Shown here: piece by piece, positions 42,009 through 52,111 of the stretch
Position numbering within the stretch: the stretch's first letter is position 1
Layout of the letters: the number at the start of each line of letters is the position of its first letter
Origin: Tepidiforma flava
GTDB lineage: Bacteria; Chloroflexota; Dehalococcoidia; Tepidiformales; Tepidiformaceae
Assembly (NCBI RefSeq): GCF_027594505.1
Contig: NZ_CP115149.1
Span: forward strand, 663,906 to 727,905
DNA length: 64,000 nucleotides
Reading direction: 5' to 3'
Made by a program: the position numbers and the translations under genes
Notes under the pieces: model-generated
What the model was told of the DNA's origin: nothing
Databases searched by the model: none
Seen by the model: the letters and a program-made list of their open reading frames with translations, nothing else

Positions 42009-43057
42009 GCGGACTCCGAAACGTCGAAGATGGCGGCGACGGCGCGCGCGATCGCGGGGTCGAGGGCGCGGAGCCGCTCCGAGGGCTCGTGGAGGATGTG
42101 GGCGACGAGGCTGCGGGTGATGGTCTCGAGCACGGGACGGGGGATTTCGGGGTGGCGGCGCGCGATCCGCTCGAGGTCGGCCTGCCGGCGGAGTTCGACG
42201 GCGCGGCGGAATCGGCCGACGGGCGAGGCGGCGTCTTCCGCCCAGTGGGCGAGGACGCGCTCGACCTCCCGGTCGAGGTCGGCGAAGAGGGCTGCGCGGC
42301 CTTCGAATCCGGCTTCCGCGCGGAGGTCGCGGAGGGTGCGGACGCGCGGGTCGCAGGGGTCCGTCCGGCGCGGCGTCGAAAGGTCGAGCACGGCCGCCGC
42401 CGGGAGCTGCGGGGGCGCGAGGACGGGGGCATCGCCGCCGAGGGCGACGACGGCGAGGCCATGCGCCGGGAGGGCCGCGAGCGTCTCGAAGGGGTGCCAG
42501 GCGTCGGCGCGGCCGGGGAGCCACGCCGGGCGCGCGCGGGAGGCGACGGTGATGGAGGGGATGCCGAGTCCGCGGCCGGAGCGGCAGACGGCGGCGGCCG
42601 TGGGGCCGGAGCCGACGACGAGGAGGCTGGACGGCGTCGGCTGGCAGCGGAGGGCAAGGCGGAGCAGGGTGCCGGCGTCCGCGTCGACGGGGTGGCGCTT
42701 GCGGAAGGCGCGGGCAGCGGCGACGGCGCGGTGGAGGATGGCCGCGACCCGGGGCTGCGCGTCATCGGCGGCGCCGCGGACCTGGCCGAGGATTTCACGT
42801 TCGCCGAGGGCGATGGAGTGGAGGCCGGCGGCGAGGGCGGCGAGGTAGCGGAAGGCCTCCCGCCCGGAGCGGCGGACAGGGCAGCCGAGGGGGCACGGGG
42901 CGAGGCTGACCGCTTCGATGCGCTGGCAGGTGAGGATGCGCGCGGCGTTGTGGGCGGCGGCCGCGTCGCGGGCGGCCATGAAGGCGGCGGCGCCGCAGGA
43001 GGCCGTGTCCCACGAACAGACGGTCAAACGATCCAAATCTTCCAAATGATCCGTCAT
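42005..43057 (-). CDS. hemA: Glutamyl-tRNA reductase, divergent
   Basis: A 350-residue protein, shorter than the usual 410-450. The catalytic Cys44 is in ARILTCQRIEAV (the common TCNR reads TCQR). LHSIALGEREILGQVR matches the GExQILGQVK motif, and SSLLVVGSGPTAAAVCRSG is the NADPH-binding start. The C-terminal dimerisation helices (RRHPEIPRPVLETITRSLVAHILHEPSERLRAL) are recognisable. It reduces glutamyl-tRNA to the semialdehyde used by HemL. It is the first gene of the run; its start region is unusually AT-rich. The family call rests on these motifs and the neighbours. Confidence 0.82.
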   Translation of the reverse strand: MTDHLEDLDRLTVCSWDTASCGAAAFMAARDAAAAHNAARILTCQRIEAVSLAPCPLGCPVRRSGREAFRYLAALAAGLHSIALGEREILGQVRGAADDAQPRVAAILHRAVAAARAFRKRHPVDADAGTLLRLALRCQPTPSSLLVVGSGPTAAAVCRSGRGLGIPSITVASRARPAWLPGRADAWHPFETLAALPAHGLAVVALGGDAPVLAPPQLPAAAVLDLSTPRRTDPCDPRVRTLRDLRAEAGFEGRAALFADLDREVERVLAHWAEDAASPVGRFRRAVELRRQADLERIARRHPEIPRPVLETITRSLVAHILHEPSERLRALDPAIARAVAAIFDVSESA

Positions 43058-43068
43058 GCTTCAGATCT

Positions 43069-43097
43069 ACGAAGATTTTGAGCTTTGTCATCTTCGT
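43069..43097. promoter_or_regulatory. Inverted repeat at the hemA divergent promoter
   Basis: ACGAAGAT at 43069-43076 mirrors ATCTTCGT at 43090-43097 in the AT-rich gap between hemA and the plus-strand phosphotransferase. It is well placed for an operator acting on the heme run, but no known site is matched. Confidence 0.35.
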
Positions 43098-43146
43098 GGG
43101 CGCGGGGCTTCGGCGCAAGGGCCCGGGGCGTATACTTTCCGGTTCG

Positions 43147-44229
43147 ATGACGAACGAAACGACGAACGGGGTGCCGGCCGGGATCCGCTACGAGGCGGTC
43201 TCGAAGTTTTTCGCCGAGCACGTCCCCGGCGGGGACGTGCCGCTGCGGTTCACGCTCATCAGCGGCGGGCGTTCGAACCTGACGTACCGGGTGGAGGGGG
43301 GCGGCCGGGTGTGGGTGCTGCGGCGGCCGCCGCTGGGCCACGTGCTGCCGACGGCGCACGACATGACGCGCGAGTTCCGGGTGCTGCAGGGGATGCAGCG
43401 GGCAGGCTTCCCGGCGCCGCCGCCGATTGCGCTCTGCGAGGACCCGGCGGTGAACGATTACCCGTTCTACGTGATGGAGTACCGCGAGGGGGTGATCATC
43501 GCGGACCGCATCCCGGAGGGGTATGCGGACACGCCGGAGCGCCGGCACGCGATCGGCCGGGCGCTGATCGAGACGCTGGTGCAGCTGCACGCCATCGACT
43601 ACGAGGCCGTCGGGCTGGGGGACTTCGGCCGGCCGGAGGGGTATCTCGAGCGGCAGGTGCGGCGCTGGAGCGAGCAGTGGGCCCGGTCGCAAACCCGGCC
43701 GCTGCCGGCCATCGACGAGCTGATCCGGCGGCTGCGGGCGAGCATCCCCGTCTCGCCGAAGCCGACCATCGTCCACGGCGACTACCGGCTGGGGAACATG
43801 ATGCTCGACCGGGAGGACCCGGGCCGCGTGGTCGCGGTGCTGGACTGGGAGATGGCGACGCTGGGCGACCCGCTGACGGACGTTGGGTACACCCTCGGCT
43901 ACTGGGGGCAGGTCGGGGATTCGGAGGAGTACCTCGCGGCGCGGGCGGCCTCGGCGGTGACGGCGCAGCCCGGCTTCCACACCCGGCAGGAGCTGATCGA
44001 GATGTACGCCCGCCTGAGCGGCCGGGACGTCTCGGCGATCGAGTGGTACGAGATCTTCGCCGCCTACAAGCTGGCAGTCATCGTGGAGGGCATCCACGCG
44101 CGCTACCTGAAGGGTGAGACGGTCGGCGAAGGCTTCGAAGGGATGGGCAAGCGGGCCGAGATGCTGGTGGAGGAGGCGCTCGCGATGGCGGACCGGGCGG
44201 CCGACCCGCGGCTGCGGGGTGCCGCCTGA
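43147..44229 (+). CDS. Phosphotransferase family protein (ACAD11 N-domain/LvaA-like)
   Basis: A 360-residue kinase-fold protein with SGGRSNLTYRVEGGGRVWVLRRPPLGHVLPTAHDM, YVMEYREGVII, the catalytic loop IVHGDYRLGNMMLD, VAVLDWEMATLGDPLTDVGY and a C-terminal YEIFAAYKLAVIVEGIHARYLKG. This is the branch that forms the N-terminal domain of ACAD11 and stand-alone LvaA, which phosphorylate 4-hydroxyacyl-CoA. The next gene, 62 bases on, is an acyl-CoA dehydrogenase, the same pairing as LvaA/LvaC. It diverges from hemA. Confidence 0.85.
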   Translation: MTNETTNGVPAGIRYEAVSKFFAEHVPGGDVPLRFTLISGGRSNLTYRVEGGGRVWVLRRPPLGHVLPTAHDMTREFRVLQGMQRAGFPAPPPIALCEDPAVNDYPFYVMEYREGVIIADRIPEGYADTPERRHAIGRALIETLVQLHAIDYEAVGLGDFGRPEGYLERQVRRWSEQWARSQTRPLPAIDELIRRLRASIPVSPKPTIVHGDYRLGNMMLDREDPGRVVAVLDWEMATLGDPLTDVGYTLGYWGQVGDSEEYLAARAASAVTAQPGFHTRQELIEMYARLSGRDVSAIEWYEIFAAYKLAVIVEGIHARYLKGETVGEGFEGMGKRAEMLVEEALAMADRAADPRLRGAA

Positions 44230-44291
44230 GGCGGCTACCGCCGGGGCCGGCGCCGCGGTAGAGTTCGGCAAACGCGGCGAGGGGGCGCGCC

Positions 44292-45432
44292 ATGGAGTTC
44301 CGCTTTTCGGCCGAGGACGAGGCGTTCCGGCAGGAGGTGCGCGCCTTCATCCGGGCGGAGCTGCCGAAGGCCCGCGCGGGCGAGTCGTTCACGAAGAAGC
44401 TGGCGGCGAAAGGCTGGCTGACGATGTCGTGGCCGCGGGAGTACGGCGGCCAGGGCGCGCCCCACCTTCGCCAGCTGGTCTACAACGAGGAGATGGCGTA
44501 CCACCGCGCCCCCGGCCAGACGATGGGCGCCGACCGGGTGGGCCCGACGCTCATCCTCTTCGGGACGGAGGAGCAGAAGGCGCGCTTCCTGCCGGCCATC
44601 GCCCGGGACGAGATGACCTGGTGCCAGGGCTTCAGCGAGCCGGGCTCAGGGTCCGACCTCGCGTCGCTCCAGACGCGGGCGGTGCGGGACGGCGACAGCT
44701 GGGTGATCAACGGGCAGAAGATTTGGACCTCGAATGCGCAGCGGGCCGACTTCATGATCCTGCTCGCGCGGACGGACCCGGATGCGCCGAAGCACCGCGG
44801 CATCACCTACTTCCTCGTCGATATGACGCTGCCGGGCATCACCGTGCGGCCGCTGGTCCAGATGACCGGGCAGGCCGGGTTCAATGAAGTGTTTTTCGAC
44901 GACGTGCGGGTGCCGGCGGACATGGTGGTCGGCGAGGTGAACCGGGGCTGGTACGTGTCGACGGCGACGCTCGATTTCGAACGTTCCGGCATCGGGCGGG
45001 TGATCGGCGGGCTGCGGACGTTCGAGGAGGTGGTGGCGTACGCGAAGGCCGCCCCGGCGCGGGACGGGGGCGGCGGCACGCTGTACGACCGGCCGGCGGT
45101 CCGGCTGGCGCTGGCGGACATCGCGCTCGGCTTCCAGTGTCGGGCGGCTGATGTCATACCGGGTGGCGTGGATGCAGAGCCGGGGGCTCGTGCCGAACTA
45201 CGAGGCGTCGATGGCGAAGACGTTCGGGACGGAACTCCACCAGCGGATGGCGCGGACGGCGTACGCGACGCTCGGGCTGCGGGGCCAGCTGATGGACGGC
45301 GCGTGGGCGCCCCTCGGCGGGCAGGTGCCGATGGCGGTGCTGCAGACCGTCTCCTTGACGATTGCGGCGGGCACCTCGGAGATCAACCGGAACATCATCG
45401 CGACGCGGGGCCTCGGGCTGCCGCGCGGCTGA
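44292..45432 (+). CDS. Acyl-CoA dehydrogenase, interrupted by a one-base frameshift
   Basis: An acyl-CoA dehydrogenase of about 379 residues once repaired. It starts MEFRFSAEDEAFRQEVRAF and has TWCQGFSEPGSGSDLASLQT, WVINGQKIWTSNAQ, FNEVFFDDVRVPADMVVG and, after the break, RGLVPNYEASMAKTFGTE and AAGTSEINRNIIATRGLGLPRG. Near 45138 an extra T (cttccagTgtcggg) shifts the frame: removing it joins FQ to VGRLMSYRVAWMQ, the expected helix. It follows a LvaA-like kinase. The break could be a sequencing error or a true mutation. Confidence 0.82.
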
Positions 45433-45453
45433 CGGGCAGGAGGACAGCCGGGC

Positions 45454-46764
45454 ATGGAGACGATCGGCGGGGTGTTCGAGGGCGTGCGGGTGCTCGACCT
45501 GAGCGAGTACATCGCGGGGCCGCTGGCGGGCGAGATGCTGGCCGACCTCGGGGCGGACGTCATCAAGGTCGAGCCGCCGCTGGGCGACTTCTGGCGGCAC
45601 ACGGCGCCGGTCGCGCCCGGCGAGAGCCGCGGCTTCATGGGGGTGAACAAGGGGAAGCGGAGCATCTCCATCGACCTGAAGCGGCCGGAGGGGAAGGCGG
45701 TCTTCGAGCGGCTGGTGCGGACGGCCGACATCCTGCTCGCGAACTACCGGCCCGGGGTGGCGGAGCGGCTGGGGGTGGACTACGCGACGCTCTCGGCGAT
45801 CAACCCGCGGCTCATCTACTGCCAGAACACGGCGTTCGGGAGCGCGGGGCCGTACCGGGAGCGGCCGGGCTTCGACCTCGTGTCGCAGGCGATGACCGGC
45901 ATCATGGCGTTCGAAGGCGCGGGCGGGCTGCCGCACCCGATCATCACGACTTCGCCGACGGACCTCGCCGCCGGGATGTTCCTCGCCTACGGGGCAGCGG
46001 CGGCGCTCTACCACCGGGAGAAGACGGGCCGGGGCCAGTTCATCGAGACGAGCCTCTTCGCCGCGGGCATCGCCGTGCAGTACCGGCCGATGTTCAGCAT
46101 CGAGCGGCTCGACCGGGAGCACCGGGAGCGGCTGCTGGCGGCGATGGCGCGCGCCCGGGCCGAAGGCCGCCGCGTGGAGGAGGCGCTGAAGGAGGTGCCC
46201 CCGCGCCACGAGACCGGCCGGCGGAACAACCCGTACTACAAGGTGTACGAGACGAAGGATTCGTACATCGCGCTGGCCTGCCTGAACAACCGGCTGCGCC
46301 GGGCGGCGGTGCGGGTGCTCGGGGTGGAGGACCCGCGCGTCGAGGGCGACGAGTTCGACACGGAGGCGCTCTCCCCGGACGAAAACCTCGTGCTGAACGA
46401 GCTCATCGCCGCGATCTTCAGCACGCGGACGACGGATGAGTGGGTGGCGGCGTTCGACGCGGCGGGGGTGCCGAGCGGGCCCGTTCGGTACACGGCGGAG
46501 CTGTTCGACGATCCGCAGGTGCAGGCGATGGAGCTGCTGCGGGAGTTCGAGCACCCGGTGCTCGGGCCGGTCGTGATGGCGAATTCGCCGCTGCGGATGA
46601 GCGGCGGCGAGACGGGCACGCGGCTGCCCTCGCCGGCGCTCGGGCAGCATACGCGGGAGGTGCTCGCCGAGCTCGGCTTCGCGGATGACGAAATCGAGCA
46701 GCTCATCGCCGCGCGGGTGGTGCGCGCGTGGACGCCGCCCGGGGCGGGCGCCCGGCCGGATTAG
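45454..46764 (+). CDS. CaiB/BaiF family (family III) CoA-transferase
   Basis: A 436-residue family III CoA-transferase with [65 protein letters not shown], the catalytic Asp in [13 protein letters not shown], and [30 protein letters not shown]. It moves CoA between carboxylic acids. An insert of about 30 residues ([23 protein letters not shown]) is seen at mid-protein. It is 22 bases after the acyl-CoA dehydrogenase, so the three genes from 43147 form one unit. The stop shares 4 bases with the convergent FKBP gene. Confidence 0.88.
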   Translation: METIGGVFEGVRVLDLSEYIAGPLAGEMLADLGADVIKVEPPLGDFWRHTAPVAPGESRGFMGVNKGKRSISIDLKRPEGKAVFERLVRTADILLANYRPGVAERLGVDYATLSAINPRLIYCQNTAFGSAGPYRERPGFDLVSQAMTGIMAFEGAGGLPHPIITTSPTDLAAGMFLAYGAAAALYHREKTGRGQFIETSLFAAGIAVQYRPMFSIERLDREHRERLLAAMARARAEGRRVEEALKEVPPRHETGRRNNPYYKVYETKDSYIALACLNNRLRRAAVRVLGVEDPRVEGDEFDTEALSPDENLVLNELIAAIFSTRTTDEWVAAFDAAGVPSGPVRYTAELFDDPQVQAMELLREFEHPVLGPVVMANSPLRMSGGETGTRLPSPALGQHTREVLAELGFADDEIEQLIAARVVRAWTPPGAGARPD

Positions 46765-47300
46765 CGGATATCGAGCAGTTCGACTTCGAAGATGAGGTCG
46801 GTGTTTGGCGGGATGGGCCCCTGCCCGCGCGCGCCGTAGGCGAGGTTCGACGGGATGTAGAGGAGGCGCTTGCCGCCGACCTTCATCGTGGCGACGCCTT
46901 CGTCCCAGCCGCGGATGACCTGCCCGACACCGAGGACGAAGGTGAACGGCTGGCCGCGGTCGATGGAGCTGTCGAACTTGCGGCCGTCGGTGAAGTAGCC
47001 GGTGTAGTGGACGGTCACGCGCTGGCCCTGCTGGGGCGACGGGCCATCGCCGGCGACGACGTCTTCGTAGCGGAGGCCGGAGGCGGTGACGGTCGGGTTC
47101 TCGAGGGTGATGGGGCCAGCCGCGGCGTTCGCGGCCGGCGTGGGGGTGCGCGCCGGGGCCGGGCTGGCGGCCGCGGTGCCGGTGCCGGCCGGGGAGGGCG
47201 TCGAGGCCGGCGCGTCGTCATCGTCGCCGCCGCAGGCAGCGGCGACGGCGAGTGAACCGGCAGCGAGCGCAGCAAGCAGCAGAGGTGCAAATCGGGTCAT
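46761..47300 (-). CDS. FKBP-type peptidyl-prolyl isomerase lipoprotein
   Basis: A 179-residue lipoprotein. The signal ([23 protein letters not shown], lipid Cys23) is followed by a Pro/Ala/Thr linker like that of PstS. The FKBP domain from about residue 75 has [45 protein letters not shown] and [24 protein letters not shown], covering the whole active site. It should fold exported proteins outside the membrane. Its start overlaps the stop of an unknown gene (ATGA). Confidence 0.92.
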   Translation of the reverse strand: MTRFAPLLLAALAAGSLAVAAACGGDDDDAPASTPSPAGTGTAAASPAPARTPTPAANAAAGPITLENPTVTASGLRYEDVVAGDGPSPQQGQRVTVHYTGYFTDGRKFDSSIDRGQPFTFVLGVGQVIRGWDEGVATMKVGGKRLLYIPSNLAYGARGQGPIPPNTDLIFEVELLDIR

Positions 47301-47776
47301 GGGCCGAGGGTAGCGGCGGCGGCGCTAAGGGATAAGGCGGGCTGCGGCTCGGGCAGACAGAAGGGGTAAAGGAGGGGGATTGCGCGCGCCATCTCGGCGG
47401 CGACTGCCTCGGCGAGGGGCCGCGTGAGGCGTTCGAACGGGAACGTGCGGTGGAGGCGGCGCCACGCGGGCGTCCAGTGCTCGAGCTCCCACGCCGGGCC
47501 GAGCGCGGCCATCAGCGGGGCAGCGTGGGCGGCGACGAGGGCGGCGCGGGCGTCGTTCGCCTCGGGCGGGCCTTCGAAATGGAGGCCGAGTTCGACGATG
47601 GCGCGCGCCGGCTGCGGCTGGAGCTCGACGTGGAACTGGGGTGCGCCCCACGAGAGCTGGAGGATGGTCCACATGACCCTGCGCTGGGGCGGCGGGATGC
47701 CGGCCGGGAGCGCGCGGAGGGCGAGCTCCTCGGCGAGGAAGAGGAACTCGCGCGCCTTCAGTTCTTCGCGGGGCAT
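47297..47776 (-). CDS. Conserved-looking protein, unknown (159 aa)
   Basis: A 159-residue soluble protein with several Trp and many Pro, starting [24 protein letters not shown]. It contains [23 protein letters not shown] and a helical middle ([27 protein letters not shown]). No family is recognised and there is no signal or membrane segment. It is translationally coupled to the FKBP lipoprotein downstream and diverges from pyruvate kinase. Confidence 0.6.
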   Translation of the reverse strand: MPREELKAREFLFLAEELALRALPAGIPPPQRRVMWTILQLSWGAPQFHVELQPQPARAIVELGLHFEGPPEANDARAALVAAHAAPLMAALGPAWELEHWTPAWRRLHRTFPFERLTRPLAEAVAAEMARAIPLLYPFCLPEPQPALSLSAAAATLGP

Positions 47777-47831
47777 GGCCGCAGTGTACCGTTCACCGGG
47801 GCGCTGGCCGCGGCTTGCTATAGTCGAACGC

Positions 47832-49277
<1,446 letters not shown>

Positions 49278-49293
49278 CGGGGCCGCGGGGGGT

Positions 49294-50043
49294 TCAGGCA
49301 GCGAGGGAATCCGGCCGCGGCGGTTCGCGGCGGCGGAGGGGGCGCGTCTCTTCGAGGTCGCGGAGGACGTCGGTCGCGTAGAGCGCTTCGAGGTCGTACT
49401 GGAGGACGCGGGCGGTGACCGGCACGTCGAGGACGTTGTGGCCGTCGGAGACGGAGATGGTGCCGGGGACGCGCTTCAGGTAGATGAACGATTGCTCGAG
49501 GGTGCATTCGACGAGCATGACGCAGAACTTCGCGCCGCCGAGGTGGGCGAGGAAGTCGGAGGAGCGGGTGAGCCGCTTGAGGACGTCGGCGAGGGCGTTG
49601 AGGGCGCGGTTGGCGAAATCGTCGCCGCGGCGCTCGCGGATTTCGGCGATGTTTTCGATGGAGAGCTGGATGAGGACGAAGGGCGCCTGGAGGGCGCGGG
49701 CGCGCGGCATCTCGCGGCGGAGTTCGGCGAGGACGTAGTTGCGGTTGGGGAGGTTGTGGAATTCGGAGAGGTAGGCCGCGCCCTGGAGGCGGGCGGCGAC
49801 GCGGTGCCAGTGGCGCTTCTGGACGACGCGCATGAAGAGGGCGTGGGCGATGAAGAGGCCGAAGAGGGTGGCGAGGCCGATCGTGACGATGAGGTTCGCC
49901 GTCGTGGGCCGGTGGAGGTACTGGCCGACCTGGACGGCGAGGACGATGCCCCAGCCGGCGAGCGCGGCCATGCGGAGCAGGTGGCGCTGGGGGGCCTCGG
50001 GTTCCTCGTCGGGGTTGGCCGGCATGGTAGGCGCCGAATTCAT
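49294..50043 (-). CDS. Membrane protein with degenerate GGDEF domain
   Basis: A 249-residue protein with two membrane helices (LLRMAALAGWGIVLAVQVG and LIVTIGLATLFGLFIAHALFM) and a GGDEF-like domain from about residue 95 (EFHNLPNRNYVLAELRREM, FVLIQLSIENI). The signature loop reads LGGAKFCVML, so GGDEF has become GGAKF and diguanylate cyclase activity is not expected. It may bind a partner or nucleotide. It is 43 bases downstream of an HDOD gene in an operon that also encodes an intact cyclase. Confidence 0.75.
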   Translation of the reverse strand: MNSAPTMPANPDEEPEAPQRHLLRMAALAGWGIVLAVQVGQYLHRPTTANLIVTIGLATLFGLFIAHALFMRVVQKRHWHRVAARLQGAAYLSEFHNLPNRNYVLAELRREMPRARALQAPFVLIQLSIENIAEIRERRGDDFANRALNALADVLKRLTRSSDFLAHLGGAKFCVMLVECTLEQSFIYLKRVPGTISVSDGHNVLDVPVTARVLQYDLEALYATDVLRDLEETRPLRRREPPRPDSLAA

Positions 50044-50086
50044 ACGCGGTCCTCACAGGAGAATTCGACCGGCCGGGGGCGGTTCA

Positions 50087-51046
50087 TCAGGCTGCGGGGG
50101 TTTCCTCGGCGGCGGGTTCGGCCTCCTCGCCGTGGTGGGGCTGATACCAGCGCGGCGCGCGGGAGGTGACGTGGGTGAGGAAGGCGCGGGCCTTCTCTTC
50201 GAGGGTCGCGATGCCGCCGTGGACCTTCCCGATGGCGAGGTCGCAGGCGGGCGGCACGGCGGCGGCGGGGCGCCGCTCGGGGTCGCGGGTGTAGTCGAAG
50301 CCGGCGGCGAGGCCTTCGCGGTTTGCGATGAGGTTCGCCGAGGCGACGATGTCGGCCATCGATTCGATGGCGGCGACGGGCTGGTGGTGGGCCTGGATGG
50401 CGGAGACGAGCGGCTCGGGGAACTTCCAGCGGGCGGCGAGGCGGGCGCCGACGAGTTCGTGGCCGAAGCCGAAGACGGCAAACTCCGCGTCGCGGTAGCG
50501 CATGTGCTCGGTTTCGACGAGGTCGATGACCTCGGCGAACGCGGCCGGGTCGGCGAGGATCATGGCGAGCTTGCCGATATCGTGGAGGACGCCGGCGGTG
50601 AAGGCGTCTTCCGGGCGGGCGACGCGCGTTTCGCGGGCGATGACCTCGGCGATGATGCCGACGGTGACGGAGTGGGCCCAGAAGAGGTCCTGGTCGAAGC
50701 GGGTGTCCTCGAGCTGGGGGATGCGGAGGGCATCGATGATGGCGGTGGAGATGGCAACGGAGCGCACGGTCCGCATGCCGAGGAGGATGACGGCTTCGCG
50801 GACGTTGGAGATGCGGCGGGCGTAGCCGTAGTAGGCGGAGTTGGAGAGCTTGAGGAGGCGGGCCGTGAGCGCCTGGTCCGAGCTGATGACGGTGGCGAGG
50901 TCCATGGCCGCGGAGCGCTCGTCCTCGGCGAGCTGGATGGCCTTGGTGGCGACGGCCTTGAGCGGGGCGAGGTCGGTGGTGGCCTGCACAATGGTGCGCA
51001 GGCGGTTGCGGAAGTACGGGGAATCCGCGGTGGGGTCGGCGGTCAT
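50087..51046 (-). CDS. HDOD domain signalling protein
   Basis: A 319-residue HDOD protein with LAPLKAVATKAIQLAEDERSAA, VISSDQALTARLLKLSNSAYYG, the ISNVREAVILLGMRTVRSVAIS helix, FWAHSVTVGIIAE, an HD-like site GVLHDIGKL and GFGHELVGARLAARWKFPEPL with AIQAHHQ. Such domains act as regulators in nucleotide and stress signalling; this one retains several HD metal ligands, so a hydrolase role is possible. A 50-residue acidic tail follows. It overlaps the upstream cyclase gene by 4 bases. Confidence 0.88.
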   Translation of the reverse strand: MTADPTADSPYFRNRLRTIVQATTDLAPLKAVATKAIQLAEDERSAAMDLATVISSDQALTARLLKLSNSAYYGYARRISNVREAVILLGMRTVRSVAISTAIIDALRIPQLEDTRFDQDLFWAHSVTVGIIAEVIARETRVARPEDAFTAGVLHDIGKLAMILADPAAFAEVIDLVETEHMRYRDAEFAVFGFGHELVGARLAARWKFPEPLVSAIQAHHQPVAAIESMADIVASANLIANREGLAAGFDYTRDPERRPAAAVPPACDLAIGKVHGGIATLEEKARAFLTHVTSRAPRWYQPHHGEEAEPAAEETPAA

Positions 51047-52032
51047 GCGGCGTTCCTCTGCTGGCAGGAGTCGGCGACGACGCGGTTCCGCCCGCCGCGC
51101 TTGGCCTCGTAGAGGCGCTCATCGGCGAGACGGACGGCTTCTTCGAGGTTTTCGGCACAATCCGGGATGGCGGATACCCCCGCGCTGACCGTGACGGTGA
51201 CGGTGATGGTGTCGTCGATGGCGACGGGGCGGAGCTGGACGGCTTCGCGGATGCGCTCGGCGAAGCGGGCGGCCTCGTCGAGCCCGGCGCCGGGGAGGAA
51301 GGCGACGAACTCTTCGCCGCCGAAGCGGGCGATGACGTCGCCGTGGCGGGCCTGCTGGCGGAGGATGGTGCCGAACGCTTCGAGGACGGTATCGCCGGCG
51401 AGGTGGCCGTAGGAGTCGTTGATGGCCTTGAAGCGGTCGAGGTCGAAGATGGCGACGCCGAGGCGGGCTTCGCCGACGGGGAAGGCCAGGAGGACGTTCT
51501 CGGCGGCTTCGTAGGCGGCGGCGCGGTTGAGGAGGCGGGTGAGGGGGTCGTGCCGCGCGAGGTGGTCGAGCCGGGCGACGAGCGTGCTGAGCTGGGCGTT
51601 GTTGCGGCGGAGGGCGTCTTCGATTTCGCGGACGGCGGAGTGGTCGCGGATGTAGTAGACGGTGCCGAGCCGTTCACCGAAGCGGTTCGCGACGCGGGCC
51701 GCGGAGACGGCGGCGACGAGGTTCGGGCCGTCCTTGCGGCGGGCGGCGAGCTCGAAGGTGCGGACGTAGCCGTCGCGCGCGAGGGTCTCCTGGAGTTCGC
51801 GCCAGGCGTCGCGGTCGGGGAAGAGGAGACCGGCGCGGCGGCCGAGGACTTCGATCGGCGCGAACCCGAAGAGCGCTTCCGAGGCGCCGGTGTAGAGCGC
51901 GATGCGCTCCTCGGGGGAGGTGACGACGACGGCATCGGGGCAGGCGACGAGCATGAGCTGGAGCAGGTCCGGGTCGGCGAGGACCGCGAGGAAGTCGGCA
52001 CGGCGGGCGAGCGCGGCGTTCGAACGTCCCAT
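51043..52032 (-). CDS. PAS-GGDEF diguanylate cyclase
   Basis: A 329-residue protein. A PAS domain at residues 25-140 (ALYTGASEALFGFAPIEVLGRRAG, GTVYYIRDHSAVREIE) is joined by a signalling helix to a full GGDEF domain (HDPLTRLLNRAAAYE, LGVAIFDLDRFKAINDSYGHLAGD). The active site FGGEEF is intact, so it should make c-di-GMP. No membrane segment is present, so it senses a cytoplasmic signal. First gene of the operon with HDOD and the degenerate GGDEF protein. Confidence 0.9.
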   Translation of the reverse strand: MGRSNAALARRADFLAVLADPDLLQLMLVACPDAVVVTSPEERIALYTGASEALFGFAPIEVLGRRAGLLFPDRDAWRELQETLARDGYVRTFELAARRKDGPNLVAAVSAARVANRFGERLGTVYYIRDHSAVREIEDALRRNNAQLSTLVARLDHLARHDPLTRLLNRAAAYEAAENVLLAFPVGEARLGVAIFDLDRFKAINDSYGHLAGDTVLEAFGTILRQQARHGDVIARFGGEEFVAFLPGAGLDEAARFAERIREAVQLRPVAIDDTITVTVTVSAGVSAIPDCAENLEEAVRLADERLYEAKRGGRNRVVADSCQQRNAA

Positions 52033-52111
52033 CAGTGGAGGTATCGGCAGGGGTGCGCGGTTCGTTCAGGCGCGCATGATCGGGAGCGCGGGCGGCGGTA
52101 TCCTGCGCCGC

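Noticed and set aside
43058..43146. Cobalamin or other riboswitch before the heme run
   Set aside because: The gap to the divergent gene is under 100 bases, too short for a known cobalamin riboswitch, and only a simple inverted repeat is visible.
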